A DNA stretch of 64,000 nt from Streptomyces sp. B1I3 (GCF_030816615.1 NZ_JAUSYD010000001.1:5354501-5418500); one strand, 5' to 3'. Shown: positions 8,343 through 17,150, numbered from the stretch's first letter. Translations and numbers: made by a program. The notes: a model not told the origin generated them from the letters alone.

Positions 8343-9167
8343 GTGCCCGAGGGGCATACGATCCACCGCCTCGCCGCCGACCACCACGAGCGGTTCGCCG
8401 GCGGGCCGGTGCGCGTCACCAGCCCGCAGGGGAAGTTCGCCGGCAGCGCGGCGCTGCTCGACGGCCGGCCACTCACCACCGTCGACGCCCACGGCAAGCA
8501 CCTCTTCCTCGGCTTCGACGGGGCCGGGCCCGGCGGACAGGCCTGGGTCCACATCCACCTCGGCCTGTTCGGCAAGCTCGGTTTCGGTACGGCTCCGGCC
8601 CCGCCGCCCACCGACACGGTCCGGCTCCGCCTCGTCAACGACGCCCACTACGCCGATCTGCGGGGCCCCACCACCTGCGCCCTGATCGCCGGGCCCGAGA
8701 AACGCGCGATACACGACAGGCTCGGCCCCGACCCGCTGCGTACCGACGAGGACGGCGAGCGGGCCTGGCAGCGGATCTCCCGCAGCCGCGTCACGGTGGC
8801 CGCCCTGCTCATGGACCAGAAGGTCGTCTCGGGCGTGGGCAACGTCTACCGTGCCGAGGTCCTCTTCCGGCACGGCATCGACCCGTACCGCCCGGGCAGG
8901 GACCTCGCGCGCGGTGAGTGGGACGCCCTCTGGGCCGACCTCGGCGAGCTGATGCGCGAAGGCGTGCGGAACAACCGCATCGACACCGTCCGTCCCGAGC
9001 ACCTCCCCGAGGCGATGGGCCGCCCTCCGCGCGTCGACGACCACGGGGGAGAGGTCTACGTCTACCGCCGGGCCCGGCAGGCCTGCCACATCTGCGGCAG
9101 CGAGATCCGCACGGCGGACCTGGCAGCCCGCAACCTCTTCTGGTGCCCGGTCTGCCAGGCCCGTTAG
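8343..9167 (+). CDS. nei: Fpg/Nei family DNA glycosylase (endonuclease VIII-like)
   Basis: A 274-residue bifunctional DNA glycosylase/AP lyase for oxidised bases. The GTG start gives (M)PEGHTIHR; after removal of the initiator residue the Pro is the catalytic N-terminal amine and the next Glu is essential, which fixes this start. AGGAG lies 9 bases upstream. Other landmarks are the MDQKVVSGVGNVYRAEVLF helix-two-turn-helix and a C-terminal zinc finger CHIC...CPVC (residues about 246-271). The N-terminal PEGHTI and zinc finger resemble mycobacterial Nei2. Base specificity is not assignable. Confidence 0.92.
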   Translation: MPEGHTIHRLAADHHERFAGGPVRVTSPQGKFAGSAALLDGRPLTTVDAHGKHLFLGFDGAGPGGQAWVHIHLGLFGKLGFGTAPAPPPTDTVRLRLVNDAHYADLRGPTTCALIAGPEKRAIHDRLGPDPLRTDEDGERAWQRISRSRVTVAALLMDQKVVSGVGNVYRAEVLFRHGIDPYRPGRDLARGEWDALWADLGELMREGVRNNRIDTVRPEHLPEAMGRPPRVDDHGGEVYVYRRARQACHICGSEIRTADLAARNLFWCPVCQAR

Positions 9168-9274
9168 GGCCGGCACTTCCCGGGTTCGGTCGCGGGAACC
9201 CGCGCGGTGACGGATGGTCCGTGATACTCACGGAAGTCCCTGGAGACACACCCGCGCACCCATGGAGCCGCCCG

Positions 9275-9622
9275 ATGAGCGTTCGCCGCGTCATGCCCGT
9301 CATCCGGTCCGAGGCCGCCCAGGAGAACCGGGACTTCTACGGCCGGCTGGGTTTCGAGGAGGTCATGGACCTCGGCTGGATCATGACCTTCGCCTCCCCG
9401 TCCACCCCGGCGGCCCAGGTCAGCTTCATGACCAGGGACAGGACGGCGCCGGTCGACCCCGACATGAGCGTGGAGGTCGACGACGTGGACGCGGTGTACG
9501 AGGCCGTGTGCGAGAGCGGGGCGGAGATCGTTCACCCGTTGCAGGACGAGGAGTGGGGGGTGCGGCGGTTCTTCGTCCGCGACCCCAACGGCCGCGTGGT
9601 CAACGTACTGAGCCACCGCTGA
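9275..9622 (+). CDS. VOC-family (glyoxalase/bleomycin-resistance fold) protein
   Basis: A 115-residue single vicinal-oxygen-chelate domain. It shows MPVIRSEAAQENRDFYGRLG at the start, then SFMTRDRTAP and the C-terminal FFVRDPNGRVVNVLSH typical of bleomycin-resistance-like members. The ATG is preceded by GGAG at 7 bases. No metal-ligand set is clear enough to name an activity. It is probably a stand-alone gene convergent with the acetyltransferase that follows. Confidence 0.85.
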   Translation: MSVRRVMPVIRSEAAQENRDFYGRLGFEEVMDLGWIMTFASPSTPAAQVSFMTRDRTAPVDPDMSVEVDDVDAVYEAVCESGAEIVHPLQDEEWGVRRFFVRDPNGRVVNVLSHR

Positions 9623-9647
9623 CCACTTCCGCGCCCGGGGGACGGGC

Positions 9648-10880
9648 TCAGAACCCGTGCGGGCACCACGGCTCCACGTCCCAGGAGAAGGCCGACGACA
9701 CCTGGGCCAGCGCGCCCTCCCGCAGTTCCCGGACCCGCCCGGCCGCCGCAAGGGCCGTCAGCGACACCCCGCCGAGGTAGGCGGCGCCCAACTCCCGTAC
9801 GGAGAGCGCGAGGTCCGCCGCGTCCTCGGTCCGCCGGCAGGAGGCCGCACCCTTCGCGTCCGTGGTCAGGCGCCAACGCCCCGCGTTCCAGGGACAGAAG
9901 TCGTCCTCCACCTCCAGCACCACATCCACCGGGGTCCGGTAACCGCGCGCCTCGAGCGCCGTTCCCAGGTCGACGAGCCGTACGTACATCCCGTCCCGTA
10001 CGCGAACCCCGCAGCGCCGGACGTCCGAGACCATGTGCAGCACCGCGTCGTCCGTGGGGCGGTTGCGGCACTCGAGGACCGACGTCAGGTCGATGTCGAA
10101 GAGGAAGCGCCACAAGGCCGCGCAGGAGGCCGGGTCCAGCGCCGCGAGATCCCGGAGCAGCACCCTGCCCCGGGGCCCGGAGCCGTCCCACTCCGGCTTG
10201 ATCCGGTACGTGGCGTACCCGGTGACCTCGCCGTCCCGCTCCGCGAGGACACACTGCAAGGCGGAGCCGCCCTCCCGGGACTGCTCCGGGTCGAGCACGG
10301 CCATCCGGTCCCACCCCGGCTGGCGCACCAGGGAGCCGGGCCGCCCGGCCGTCAGCCGCCCGTACACCGCCTCGCAGGCAGCGAGCGCCCGCTCCGGGGA
10401 CGCGTAGCGCACCCGGACCGCGTCCGTGCCGGGTGGCACGGTGAGCAGCACCCGCGCCGTGTCGATCTCCAGCCGCATCTCACCGGTGGCCGCGCCGTAT
10501 CCGAAGCGGCCGTAGATGCCGGGCTCCGACGCCGTCAGCACCGCGAGCGGCTCACCCCATGAGCGGACGTCGTCCAGCTGACGGCGCATCATCGACGTCA
10601 GCAGCCCACGCCTGCGGTGGGTGGCGGCGACGCTGACCATCGTCACACCGGCGGCGGGCACCTCGGCCCCACCGGGCACCGTCACACGGAAGCGGTACGC
10701 GCCGGCCGTACCCACCCAGTCCGCGCCGTCCCGGTGGCCGACGGATCTCTCCGAAGCCGCCAGCGCGGCGTACAACTCGCGACTCTCCGGGGACGTGGCC
10801 ACACCGCCGAAAGCGACCTCGAGACACCCGAACCACGCGTCCCACTCGGATGCGCTCGGTGCCCGCAGCTCCGTAGTCAT
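9648..10880 (-). CDS. Eis-like GNAT N-acetyltransferase
   Basis: A 410-residue protein of the Eis (enhanced intracellular survival) group. It has an N-terminal GNAT domain with VTMVSVAATHRRRGLLTSMM (acetyl-CoA loop RRRGLL near residue 90), a second GNAT-like domain, and a C-terminal sterol-carrier-like domain. Mycobacterial Eis acetylates aminoglycosides at several amines, and its C-terminal carboxylate takes part in catalysis; here the protein ends in Phe (PWCPHGF). Substrate in Streptomyces is unknown; antibiotic or small-amine acetylation is possible. It is divergent from the phosphatase gene. Confidence 0.88.
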   Translation of the reverse strand: MTTELRAPSASEWDAWFGCLEVAFGGVATSPESRELYAALAASERSVGHRDGADWVGTAGAYRFRVTVPGGAEVPAAGVTMVSVAATHRRRGLLTSMMRRQLDDVRSWGEPLAVLTASEPGIYGRFGYGAATGEMRLEIDTARVLLTVPPGTDAVRVRYASPERALAACEAVYGRLTAGRPGSLVRQPGWDRMAVLDPEQSREGGSALQCVLAERDGEVTGYATYRIKPEWDGSGPRGRVLLRDLAALDPASCAALWRFLFDIDLTSVLECRNRPTDDAVLHMVSDVRRCGVRVRDGMYVRLVDLGTALEARGYRTPVDVVLEVEDDFCPWNAGRWRLTTDAKGAASCRRTEDAADLALSVRELGAAYLGGVSLTALAAAGRVRELREGALAQVSSAFSWDVEPWCPHGF

Positions 10881-10985
10881 ATGCCATGCCTACCAGGGAC
10901 ACGGTGTGCGAGCGACCCATTTTCCGACACATTGTCACAGGGGTCCCCCTGCACCGCAGGCCGCCCAGTGGATAGGGTCCCCGCA

Positions 10986-12131
10986 ATGGCCCGTCGCACA
11001 GGAGTAGACGCATACCCGGCCCGGTGGCGAAAATCGGTGCACCGGGCGCGCACAGCGCTGCGCAGGTCAGGTGTCGACTACTTCCGCGGGGACGGGTCGG
11101 ACTGGATAGCCCTGGCAGGTCTGCTGCTCATCGTTCCGGCGATCACCTGCGCCAGCCTGCTCAATCCGGTCTGGTGCTCACCGGCGGCCCTCGCCCTGCC
11201 GATCGTCGCGGGCGGCCTGCTGCTGCGGCCGGCCAGCCTGCTCGGCCTCTACGCGACCGCGGCAGCCGCTCTGATCGTGGAGTCCGTCGCCCTCGGCCCT
11301 TACGCGGACGGGCCCGCCCGGGTCACCCCGGGCATCGTCCTGACCGTTGCCGCCTGCGGCTTCTTCGGGCTCGTCCTCGCCCAGTTCCGGGCGCGGGTCG
11401 GGGTGCCGTGGCGTCGCGGCGGGACCATGCTGTTCGACCTCCGCGAGCGCATCCGCGTCCAGAGCGCCCTGCCGCGCCTGCCCCAGGGCTGGCACCGCGA
11501 GATGGCGCTCCGCCCGGCGGGGGGCCAGTCCTTCTCCGGCGACTTCGTCGTCGCCGCCCGGACGAACGGCGGGCGGACCCTGGAAGCGGTGCTGACCGAC
11601 GTGTCCGGGAAGGGCATGGACGCAGGCTCCCGGGCGCTGCTGCTGTCCGGGGCCTTCGGCGGGCTCCTGGGCTCGCTGCCGCCGCACGGCTTCCTGCCCG
11701 CCGCCAACGGTTACCTCCTGCGCCAGGACTGGGACGAGGGCTTCGCCACCTCCATCCACCTCGTCCTGGACCTGGAGTCGGGCGACTACGAACTGCTCTC
11801 GGCCGGCCACCCCCCTGCCCTGCAGTTGCACGCGGGCAGCGGCCAGTGGGAGGAGAAGGCCGCCGAAGGGCCGCTGCTCGGGGTCTACGACGGCGCGCAG
11901 TTCGACGCGGTGAAGGGCTCGCTGGCACCCGGTGACGTGCTGATGCTGTTCACGGACGGACTGGTCGAAGCATCCGACCGGGACATGGCCGAGGGCATCG
12001 ACCGGCTGACTGGAGAGGCCGACCGCTACGTCACCACCGGATTCGAGGGCGCGGCCTGGCACCTGATCGAGGCCTGCGCCAAGGACGTCAACGACGACCG
12101 TGCGCTGCTCCTGCTGTCGCGTCGCGCCTGA
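10986..12131 (+). CDS. Membrane PP2C/SpoIIE-family serine phosphatase
   Basis: A 381-residue protein. Three or so hydrophobic segments (residues about 40-135: ALAGLLLIVPAITCASLL, ALALPIVAGGLLL, ILTVAACGFFGLVLAQF) precede a PP2C domain. Metal-site motifs are GGQSFSGDFVVA, LTDVSGKGMDAGSRA, SAGHPPALQL, LMLFTDGLVEASD and the final DDRALLLL. It should dephosphorylate a protein at the inner face of the membrane, such as an anti-sigma-factor antagonist; there is no GAF, PAS or kinase domain attached. No partner anti-sigma gene is adjacent. Confidence 0.9.
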   Translation: MARRTGVDAYPARWRKSVHRARTALRRSGVDYFRGDGSDWIALAGLLLIVPAITCASLLNPVWCSPAALALPIVAGGLLLRPASLLGLYATAAAALIVESVALGPYADGPARVTPGIVLTVAACGFFGLVLAQFRARVGVPWRRGGTMLFDLRERIRVQSALPRLPQGWHREMALRPAGGQSFSGDFVVAARTNGGRTLEAVLTDVSGKGMDAGSRALLLSGAFGGLLGSLPPHGFLPAANGYLLRQDWDEGFATSIHLVLDLESGDYELLSAGHPPALQLHAGSGQWEEKAAEGPLLGVYDGAQFDAVKGSLAPGDVLMLFTDGLVEASDRDMAEGIDRLTGEADRYVTTGFEGAAWHLIEACAKDVNDDRALLLLSRRA

Positions 12132-12432
12132 ACCGTACGAAGCGGCTGAAACCGTACAGATGTCAATGCGACGCCGCCTTGTCACTCGAACGGGAATTCG
12201 CCGGGCGAGGACAGGCTGGCAACGGCTTCCGAGGAGAGGCCCGGGATCGCCCCCCCAGGCCGGTGCGGCTTCCCGTCCCGGCTGAAGCCCCTCGTCGGAG
12301 ATGCCGAGCACCCCGGCCGGAACCGCCGCCTCCGGGGCGCCCCGGCCCATCGCAGGATCCCGCCGCGAACGATTGACGCCGTACCTGTGAGCGCCTCGGG
12401 GAATCGTCGTCCGGCGGCGTAAAGTCGCGCAC
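12132..12432. other. Gene-poor interval with a possible small broken ORF
   Basis: 301 bases between the phosphatase and the HD-domain gene. The minus strand has two overlapping frames, one starting MGRGAPEAAVPAGVLGISDEG and the other ending GGAIPGLSSEAVASLSSPGEF. Joined by a frameshift they would make a protein of about 55 residues, but I do not recognise it and no ribosome binding site is convincing. Confidence 0.25.
12420..12425 (+). promoter_or_regulatory. -10-like TAAAGT directly before HD-domain gene
   Basis: The hexamer ends 7 bases before the ATG and no Shine-Dalgarno is present, so the transcript is probably leaderless. Confidence 0.45.
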
Positions 12433-12933
12433 ATGCCGACTCCGTACCTGACCCCGGCCGAAGTCGAGGCGATCGCCCGTGAGGCCCACGGAGCCCAGAC
12501 CGACAAGGCCGGGCGTCCCTACGTCGAACACCTGGCCGCGGTGGCCGAGGGCGTACGGAGCAGGGGCGGCACCGACGAGCAGATCGCAGCGGCCTGGTTG
12601 CACGACGCGGTGGAGGACGGCGCGCTCTCCCGGCAGTGGCTCGACGACGCCGCACTGCCGCAGCAGGTGAAGGACATGGTCCTCGCCGTCACCAAGCGGG
12701 ACGGCGAAGACCTCGGTACCTACGCGAGGCGGATTCTGGCGACCCCTGGGGCGCTGCTGATCAAGGAGTCGGACCTGGCGCACAACGCGGACCCCGAGCG
12801 CCTCGCGGTCCTGGAGGCGGCGACGCGTGCCCGGCTGACGGAGAAGTACGCCCTGGTGCGCGGGCTGCTGGGGCTGTCAGGGGGCACTGTTCCCGCCGGA
12901 CGGCCGGAACAGGCGTGCCCCGCCACGGACTGA
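12433..12933 (+). CDS. HD-domain hydrolase (RelA/SpoT or MESH1-like)
   Basis: A 166-residue metal-dependent phosphohydrolase. Motifs are YVEHLAAVAEGV (first His), AAWLHDAVEDG (the HD pair, residues about 56-66) and KESDLAHNADPERL (final Asp region, about 116), the layout of the hydrolase half of RelA/SpoT and of small MESH1-type enzymes. It has no synthetase, TGS or ACT domain. Hydrolysis of ppGpp or of a related nucleotide is possible but not proven. The ATG follows a -10-like hexamer by 7 bases. Confidence 0.82.
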   Translation: MPTPYLTPAEVEAIAREAHGAQTDKAGRPYVEHLAAVAEGVRSRGGTDEQIAAAWLHDAVEDGALSRQWLDDAALPQQVKDMVLAVTKRDGEDLGTYARRILATPGALLIKESDLAHNADPERLAVLEAATRARLTEKYALVRGLLGLSGGTVPAGRPEQACPATD

Positions 12934-12996
12934 GGTCCGGGCGGGGCCTGAGGTCCGGGCGGGGACCCGCGCGGACCGTGGGCGATCAGGACGGGA

Positions 12997-14160
12997 TCAG
13001 CGTGTTGCCCGGTCCCGGCCGGCAGGGACCCGGCGGAACGCCCAGTTCATGTCGGGCTCGGTGGCGAAGCGCAGCGCGCGCCGGACCGGCGGGGTGCACA
13101 GCGCTGTCACCGCGCCGGCCGCGACGAGGGAGACGAGGACCAGTCCCGCAGGCCCCGACAGCCACGCGTACCGGTCGAACAGCCCCAGGTATCCGGCCCC
13201 CTTCACGAGGAAGCCGTGCAGGAGGTAGCCGCAGATCGTCCCGGCGCCGAGCACGGTGAACCAGAGGTGACGGCGCGGCACCCAGGCCAGGAAGCCCGCC
13301 GTGAGAAGCAGCGCGCACCCGAACATCGCCAGGCACATCACGGCCCCCGACCACCACGGAGCACCCAGCTCCTGCGCGCTGCTGCTGCGGTAGAACCAGC
13401 CGAGCCGCATGCGCGGGGCGGCCCAGTAGGCGAACAGCAGGGCACCCGTGAACAGCGGCAGGGAGAGCAGCCTGACCTCGCGCCTGCGGACCAGTTCGAA
13501 GTGTTCGGGCTTCAGCATCAGGCCGAGGACGAAGAACGGCAGCAGCTGCAGCACACGTTGCAGGTCGAGGTCGTCACCGATGCCCGGGGTCAGCGAGGCG
13601 AGCACGGCGATGGTCAGCGCCACCGGCAACGGGTGGCGCAGCGAACGCCACAGCGGTGTCGTGAGGCGCCAGACGAACAAGGCGATCAGGAACCAGGTGA
13701 GGAACAGCGGGTCGAGCAGCGTGATCTCCACGTCGTCGGAGCCCGCGTACCGCCTGAAGAGTGAGTAGGCCGTCTCGAACAGGACATAGGGCACGGCGAC
13801 CCCGGTGACCAGACGCTTCACCTTGGCCGGACTCATGTCGAACGACCGGGAGAAATAACCGGAAACGAGGATGAACGCGGGCATGTGGAACGTGTACACG
13901 ACCATGTACAGCGCTCGCGTGACGCGGCTGCCGTCCATGACCGGTTCCCATGCGTGCGCCACGGCGACCAGCACGATCGCAAGGTACTTCGCGTTGTCGA
14001 AGTACGCGTCACGTCGCTTCACCGGCGCGAGGGCCGGGGCCGCCGGGGCATGGGGGGAGGCCGCTCCGGCAGTCGTCAGGACCTGCTGGTGTCTGGGCTC
14101 CGGCTCCCGGGTCTCCGGGGGGATCGGGGCCCTGGCAATTTCGCTCGGAGCTTTGAACAT
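12997..14160 (-). CDS. Membrane acyltransferase (acyltransferase-3 family)
   Basis: A 387-residue integral membrane protein with about ten hydrophobic segments after a proline/alanine-rich cytosolic N-terminus of about 48 residues. It carries YFDNAKYLAIVLVAVAHAWEP (the His is the expected catalytic residue near residue 68), YTFHMPAFILVSGYFSR and LLDPLFLTWFL. This resembles the fucose 4-O-acetylase/OatA-like acyltransferase-3 family, which moves acetyl groups across the membrane to extracytoplasmic sugars. The acceptor is unknown. It is monocistronic, with a candidate TTGACA-type promoter upstream. Confidence 0.85.
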   Translation of the reverse strand: MFKAPSEIARAPIPPETREPEPRHQQVLTTAGAASPHAPAAPALAPVKRRDAYFDNAKYLAIVLVAVAHAWEPVMDGSRVTRALYMVVYTFHMPAFILVSGYFSRSFDMSPAKVKRLVTGVAVPYVLFETAYSLFRRYAGSDDVEITLLDPLFLTWFLIALFVWRLTTPLWRSLRHPLPVALTIAVLASLTPGIGDDLDLQRVLQLLPFFVLGLMLKPEHFELVRRREVRLLSLPLFTGALLFAYWAAPRMRLGWFYRSSSAQELGAPWWSGAVMCLAMFGCALLLTAGFLAWVPRRHLWFTVLGAGTICGYLLHGFLVKGAGYLGLFDRYAWLSGPAGLVLVSLVAAGAVTALCTPPVRRALRFATEPDMNWAFRRVPAGRDRATR

Positions 14161-14706
14161 CTAAGGCACCCTAGACCCGCCGAGCGGCGCGCGTAAAACC
14201 CCCGTGGAATGTTGCGTCTTCCCGCCCATTCGGAAACGAAACCATCGACGGCCGACCGTTATGAGATGTTTCATCCGTGTCAAATGGTGCATATAGACCG
14301 TCAGTTGAGGAAGTGAATTACGTCGCATTACTCCCCGTCGGAATGCTGTGAATGAAGTGTGGGGATATGGAAACGGTCACACCGGTGAAAATTCGAATGG
14401 CTTCCGCACAGTGGACGCACAGTTTTCGGACGGATTGCCGCCGGGTCTGCCCGCGGCCCGCCGTGAGGCCGGTCACCGGGCCGGCGCCGGGCGCCCGACG
14501 CGCCCGGCGTGTGCGTGACGTGAATTCGGCACACAGCCGCCACACGCCGGGCGTGGTCGGGCGCGAGTATGGCGTGATCCAGCCAGTCGGCTTCGTCACC
14601 CGGCAGCACCCGCAGGGGAGTTGGTGGCACGATGGTCGCGACGGGGGTGTGCTCGGCCGCACGCCACCGGGCCGGCAAGGCGGACCGACCAAGGGTGTGA
14701 TCAGTC
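14161..14706. other. Long intergenic region between divergent genes
   Basis: 546 bases without a convincing gene; the stretch 14210-14400 is visibly AT-richer than its surroundings. It contains a candidate minus-strand promoter for the acyltransferase (14256-14283). The right half leads to the small membrane-protein gene. Nothing else recognisable. Confidence 0.5.
14256..14283 (-). promoter_or_regulatory. Candidate acyltransferase promoter
   Basis: On the minus strand TTGACA (14278-14283) and TAACGG (14256-14261) are 16 bases apart. The transcript would start about 90 bases before the acyltransferase ATG. Confidence 0.45.
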
Positions 14707-14901
14707 GTGGCCATTTCACTGTCTGTGGTGCTTCTGCTGGGGATCGTCCTGGTGGTGCTGATCCGCGGCGGGTCCCTCAAGGGCGGGCCGGCGGTCGTCG
14801 CCGTGCTCTTCGGCTTCTTCCTGGCGTCGACGGGGATGGCGCCGTCGATCAACAGATTCATGAACTCGATAGCGGAGACGATCAACCAGATCAGCTTCTG
14901 A
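14707..14901 (+). CDS. Small conserved membrane protein
   Basis: A 64-residue protein from a GTG start. It has one long hydrophobic stretch (LSVVLLLGIVLVVLI, residues 5-19), a GGSLKGGPA loop, a second hydrophobic stretch (VVAVLFGFFLAST), and an amphipathic end IQNRF-like NRFMNSIAETINQISF. Similar two-helix small proteins occur in many Streptomyces genomes, but I know no function. The ribosome binding site is weak (AAGGGTG). A 20-bp hairpin follows. Confidence 0.75.
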   Translation: MAISLSVVLLLGIVLVVLIRGGSLKGGPAVVAVLFGFFLASTGMAPSINRFMNSIAETINQISF

Positions 14902-14965
14902 TCCGCTTCCTCGCGGGCCCCGGCCGGTGCACCGGCGCGCGGACGGGGCCCGCCCCGGCGTGCGC

Positions 14966-15009
14966 GAAAGAGCCCGGCCCGGCAGTCACCTGCCGGGCCG
15001 GGCTCTTTC
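14966..15009. terminator. Strong bidirectional terminator
   Basis: A perfect 20-bp stem (GAAAGAGCCCGGCCCGGCAG with its complement) and a TCAC tetraloop, ending in TTTC. It serves the small membrane-protein gene on the plus strand and the tRNA-Gly gene on the minus strand. Confidence 0.88.
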
Positions 15010-15012
15010 GTG

Positions 15013-15086
15013 TGGAGCGGGCGACGGGAATCGAACCCGCGTAGCTAGTTTGGAAGACTAGGGCTCTACCATTGAGCTACGCCCGC
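15013..15086 (-). tRNA. tRNA-Gly (anticodon TCC)
   Basis: The minus strand reads GCGGGCG, the D arm with AGCTCAATGGTAGAGC, anticodon stem CTAGT with loop CTTCCAA, the T arm GGGTTCGATTCCC, then CGCCCGC-T-CCA. CCA is encoded. It reads GGA codons. Confidence 0.96.
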
Positions 15087-15240
15087 AAGCATCGCACCGC
15101 AGGTCCGTGGACCGCGGCACGGAAAGCATCGTAGCGGGTCGGGGCAGGTCCGCGCACACCCGTATCCGGTGCGCCCCGGGCCCGCTCCGCAAAACGGCCG
15201 ACGCACCGCTTGCGGGCATGTACCCTACGTGTCGCACCGA

Positions 15241-15317
15241 CGGGGTGTGGCGCAGCTTGGTAGCGCGTCCGCTTTGGGAGCGGAAGGTCGTCGGTTCGAA
15301 TCCGGCCACCCCGACCA
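15241..15317 (+). tRNA. tRNA-Pro (anticodon TGG)
   Basis: Acceptor CGGGGTG pairs with CACCCCG. The D arm has GCGCAGCTTGGTAGCGC, the anticodon stem TCCGC encloses TTTGGGA, and the T loop is GGTTCGAATCC. The discriminator A and an encoded CCA follow. Confidence 0.96.
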
Positions 15318-15345
15318 CCAGCAAGATCGCACAGGCAAGATCGCG

Positions 15346-15376
15346 TTGTGGGAGTCATCCCGCTTGCCGTTACTAT
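15346..15376 (+). promoter_or_regulatory. Candidate tig promoter
   Basis: TTGTGG (15346-15351) and TACTAT (15371-15376) with a 19-base spacer, about 105 bases before the tig start. Confidence 0.35.
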
Positions 15377-15481
15377 GCAAATTGCGTGCCCGTGTGTCTG
15401 ATGTACCGGGCTCGATCCGCGAAGCCGCCTCTCGGCGGCCCAGCAGAACCCCAAGAAGTCAGCCACCAAGGAGACCGAACC

Positions 15482-16885
15482 GTGAAGAGCGCCGTGGAGA
15501 CCCTGAACCCGACTCGGGTTCGGCTCAGCATCGAGGTGCCCTTCGAGGAGCTCAAGGACAGCCTCGACGCGGCGTACAAGAAGATCAACCAGCAGGTCAC
15601 GGTGAAGGGCTTCCGTAAGGGCAAGATCCCCAACCGGATCATCGACCAGCGGTTCGGCCGTGGTGCTGTGCTGGAGGAGGCCGTCAACGACGCCCTTCCG
15701 AAGTTCTACACCGAGGCTGTCAGCGAGGGTGAGCTCAATGTTCTGGGCCAGCCCGAGGTAGACATCACCGAACTCAAGGACGGCGAGCTGCTGGCCTTCA
15801 CCGCCGAGGTGGACGTCCGTCCCGAGATCGCGATTCCGGACTACTCCGGCATCGAGGTCACCGTGGACGCACTCGAGGTCACCGAAGAGGACGTCGACAA
15901 GGCCGTGGAGCAGCTGCGCGAGCGCTTCGCCTCCACCAACCCTGTCGAGCGCGCCGCCGCCGAGGGCGACGTCGTGACGATCGACCTGGAGGCCAAGGTC
16001 GACGGAGAGGTCCTGGAGGACGGCATGGCCGCCGGTGTCTCGTACACCATCGGTTCCGGCGAGCTCCTCGAGGGCATCGACGAGGCCGTGACCGGCCTGG
16101 AGGCCGGTGGCGAGGCCACCTTCACCTCCGAGCTGAAGGGCGGCTCCGCCGAGGGCAAGGAGGCGGAGGTCACCGTCAAGGTCACCGCCGTCGCCTCCCG
16201 CGAGCTGCCTGAGCTGGACGACGACTTCGCGCAGATGGCGAGCGAGTTCGACACGCTGGCCGAGCTCCGCGAGGACAGCCGCAAGCGCCTCGAGAACACC
16301 AAGCAGTACGACCAGGCCACCCAGGCCCAGGAGCGCGTCCTCGACGAGCTCCTGAAGCTGGCCGAGGTCCCGATCCCCGAGAAGCTCCTCGCGGACGAGG
16401 TCCAGACCCGCAAGCACAACCTCGAGCACCACCAGCTCGGCCAGATGGGTCTCGACCTCGAGAAGTACCTCGAGATCCAGGGCAAGACCCTGGAGGAGTT
16501 CGAGAACGAGACCTCCGAGCAGGCCGTCAAGGGCATCAAGACCCAGTTCATCCTTGACGAGCTCGTCAACAAGGAGAAGCTGAACGTCAACCAGGAGGAG
16601 CTCACCGAGCACCTCATGCGGCGTGCAGCCTCCTCCGGCATGAGCCCCGACCAGTTCGCCCAGGCCGTCGTCGAAGGCGGCCAGGTGCCGATGCTCGTCG
16701 GCGAGGTCGCCCGTGGCAAGGCGCTCGCCGTGGTCGTCGAGGCCGCCAAGGTCGTCGACACCAACGGTGAGATCGTCGACCTCGAGGATGACGAGGACGA
16801 GACCACGGAGACGGCCGAGGCCGCCACCGAGGACGCGTCCGAGGCATCCGCCGGCGAGAAGAGCGACGAGAAGTCCGAGGCCTGA
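15482..16885 (+). CDS. tig: Trigger factor (ribosome-associated chaperone, PPIase)
   Basis: A 467-residue protein that binds near the ribosomal exit tunnel and folds nascent chains. It has an N-terminal ribosome-binding domain with the signature GFRKGKIPNRIIDQRFG (residues about 41-58), an FKBP-type domain from about 150 (EGDVVTIDLEAKVDG, VSYTIGSGELLEGIDEAV), a helical C-terminal chaperone domain, and a final acidic tail (DLEDDEDETTETAEAA). The GTG was chosen because AAGGAG lies 8 bases before it and it gives the family start VKSAVETLNPTRVRL. It precedes the clp genes, as in other Streptomyces. Confidence 0.97.
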   Translation: MKSAVETLNPTRVRLSIEVPFEELKDSLDAAYKKINQQVTVKGFRKGKIPNRIIDQRFGRGAVLEEAVNDALPKFYTEAVSEGELNVLGQPEVDITELKDGELLAFTAEVDVRPEIAIPDYSGIEVTVDALEVTEEDVDKAVEQLRERFASTNPVERAAAEGDVVTIDLEAKVDGEVLEDGMAAGVSYTIGSGELLEGIDEAVTGLEAGGEATFTSELKGGSAEGKEAEVTVKVTAVASRELPELDDDFAQMASEFDTLAELREDSRKRLENTKQYDQATQAQERVLDELLKLAEVPIPEKLLADEVQTRKHNLEHHQLGQMGLDLEKYLEIQGKTLEEFENETSEQAVKGIKTQFILDELVNKEKLNVNQEELTEHLMRRAASSGMSPDQFAQAVVEGGQVPMLVGEVARGKALAVVVEAAKVVDTNGEIVDLEDDEDETTETAEAATEDASEASAGEKSDEKSEA

Positions 16886-16915
16886 GCCTCGCACTGATCG
16901 GCTCGTCCGATCGCA

Positions 16916-16952
16916 CGACGGGCTCCGGACGTACAGCGTCCGGAGCCCGTCG
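16916..16952 (+). terminator. tig terminator
   Basis: A perfect 16-bp stem (CGACGGGCTCCGGACG with its complement) and a 5-base loop, followed by GTATAT. It separates tig from clpP1. Confidence 0.85.
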
Positions 16953-17003
16953 GTATATCGGCCCCCACCCCCACCGGAACCCTTGTGCGGCCTGCTGACC
17001 TTG

Positions 17004-17017
17004 CGCTCCCAGCGAAC
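17004..17017. promoter_or_regulatory. ClgR-type operator upstream of clpP1
   Basis: CGC-TCCCA-GCGAAC, which on the minus strand is GTTCGC-N5-GCG, the published Streptomyces ClgR consensus (from memory). It lies 134-147 bases before the clpP1 start. ClgR activates clpP1P2 and lon. Confidence 0.65.
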
Positions 17018-17150
17018 AGTTGGGGAACCGGGATGGCGTTGTCCCACCTGCGCGTTAGGGTCCATGAAGAGGAAGGGTCGGGTAGTCCCGGCCCACCCGG
17101 TACGAAGACGCTGAGACGGCCGGAGCCGTCAGAGACGAGCAGGTGGATAC

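Noticed and set aside
14352..15044. Open frame through the gap, the small membrane-protein gene and the tRNA-Gly region
   Set aside because: It overlaps a tRNA and a 20-bp terminator; only the small GTG-started frame has protein-like hydrophobic segments.
15013..15317. tRNA pair as an integration site for a mobile element
   Set aside because: No integrase, no direct repeat of a tRNA 3' end and no foreign genes nearby.
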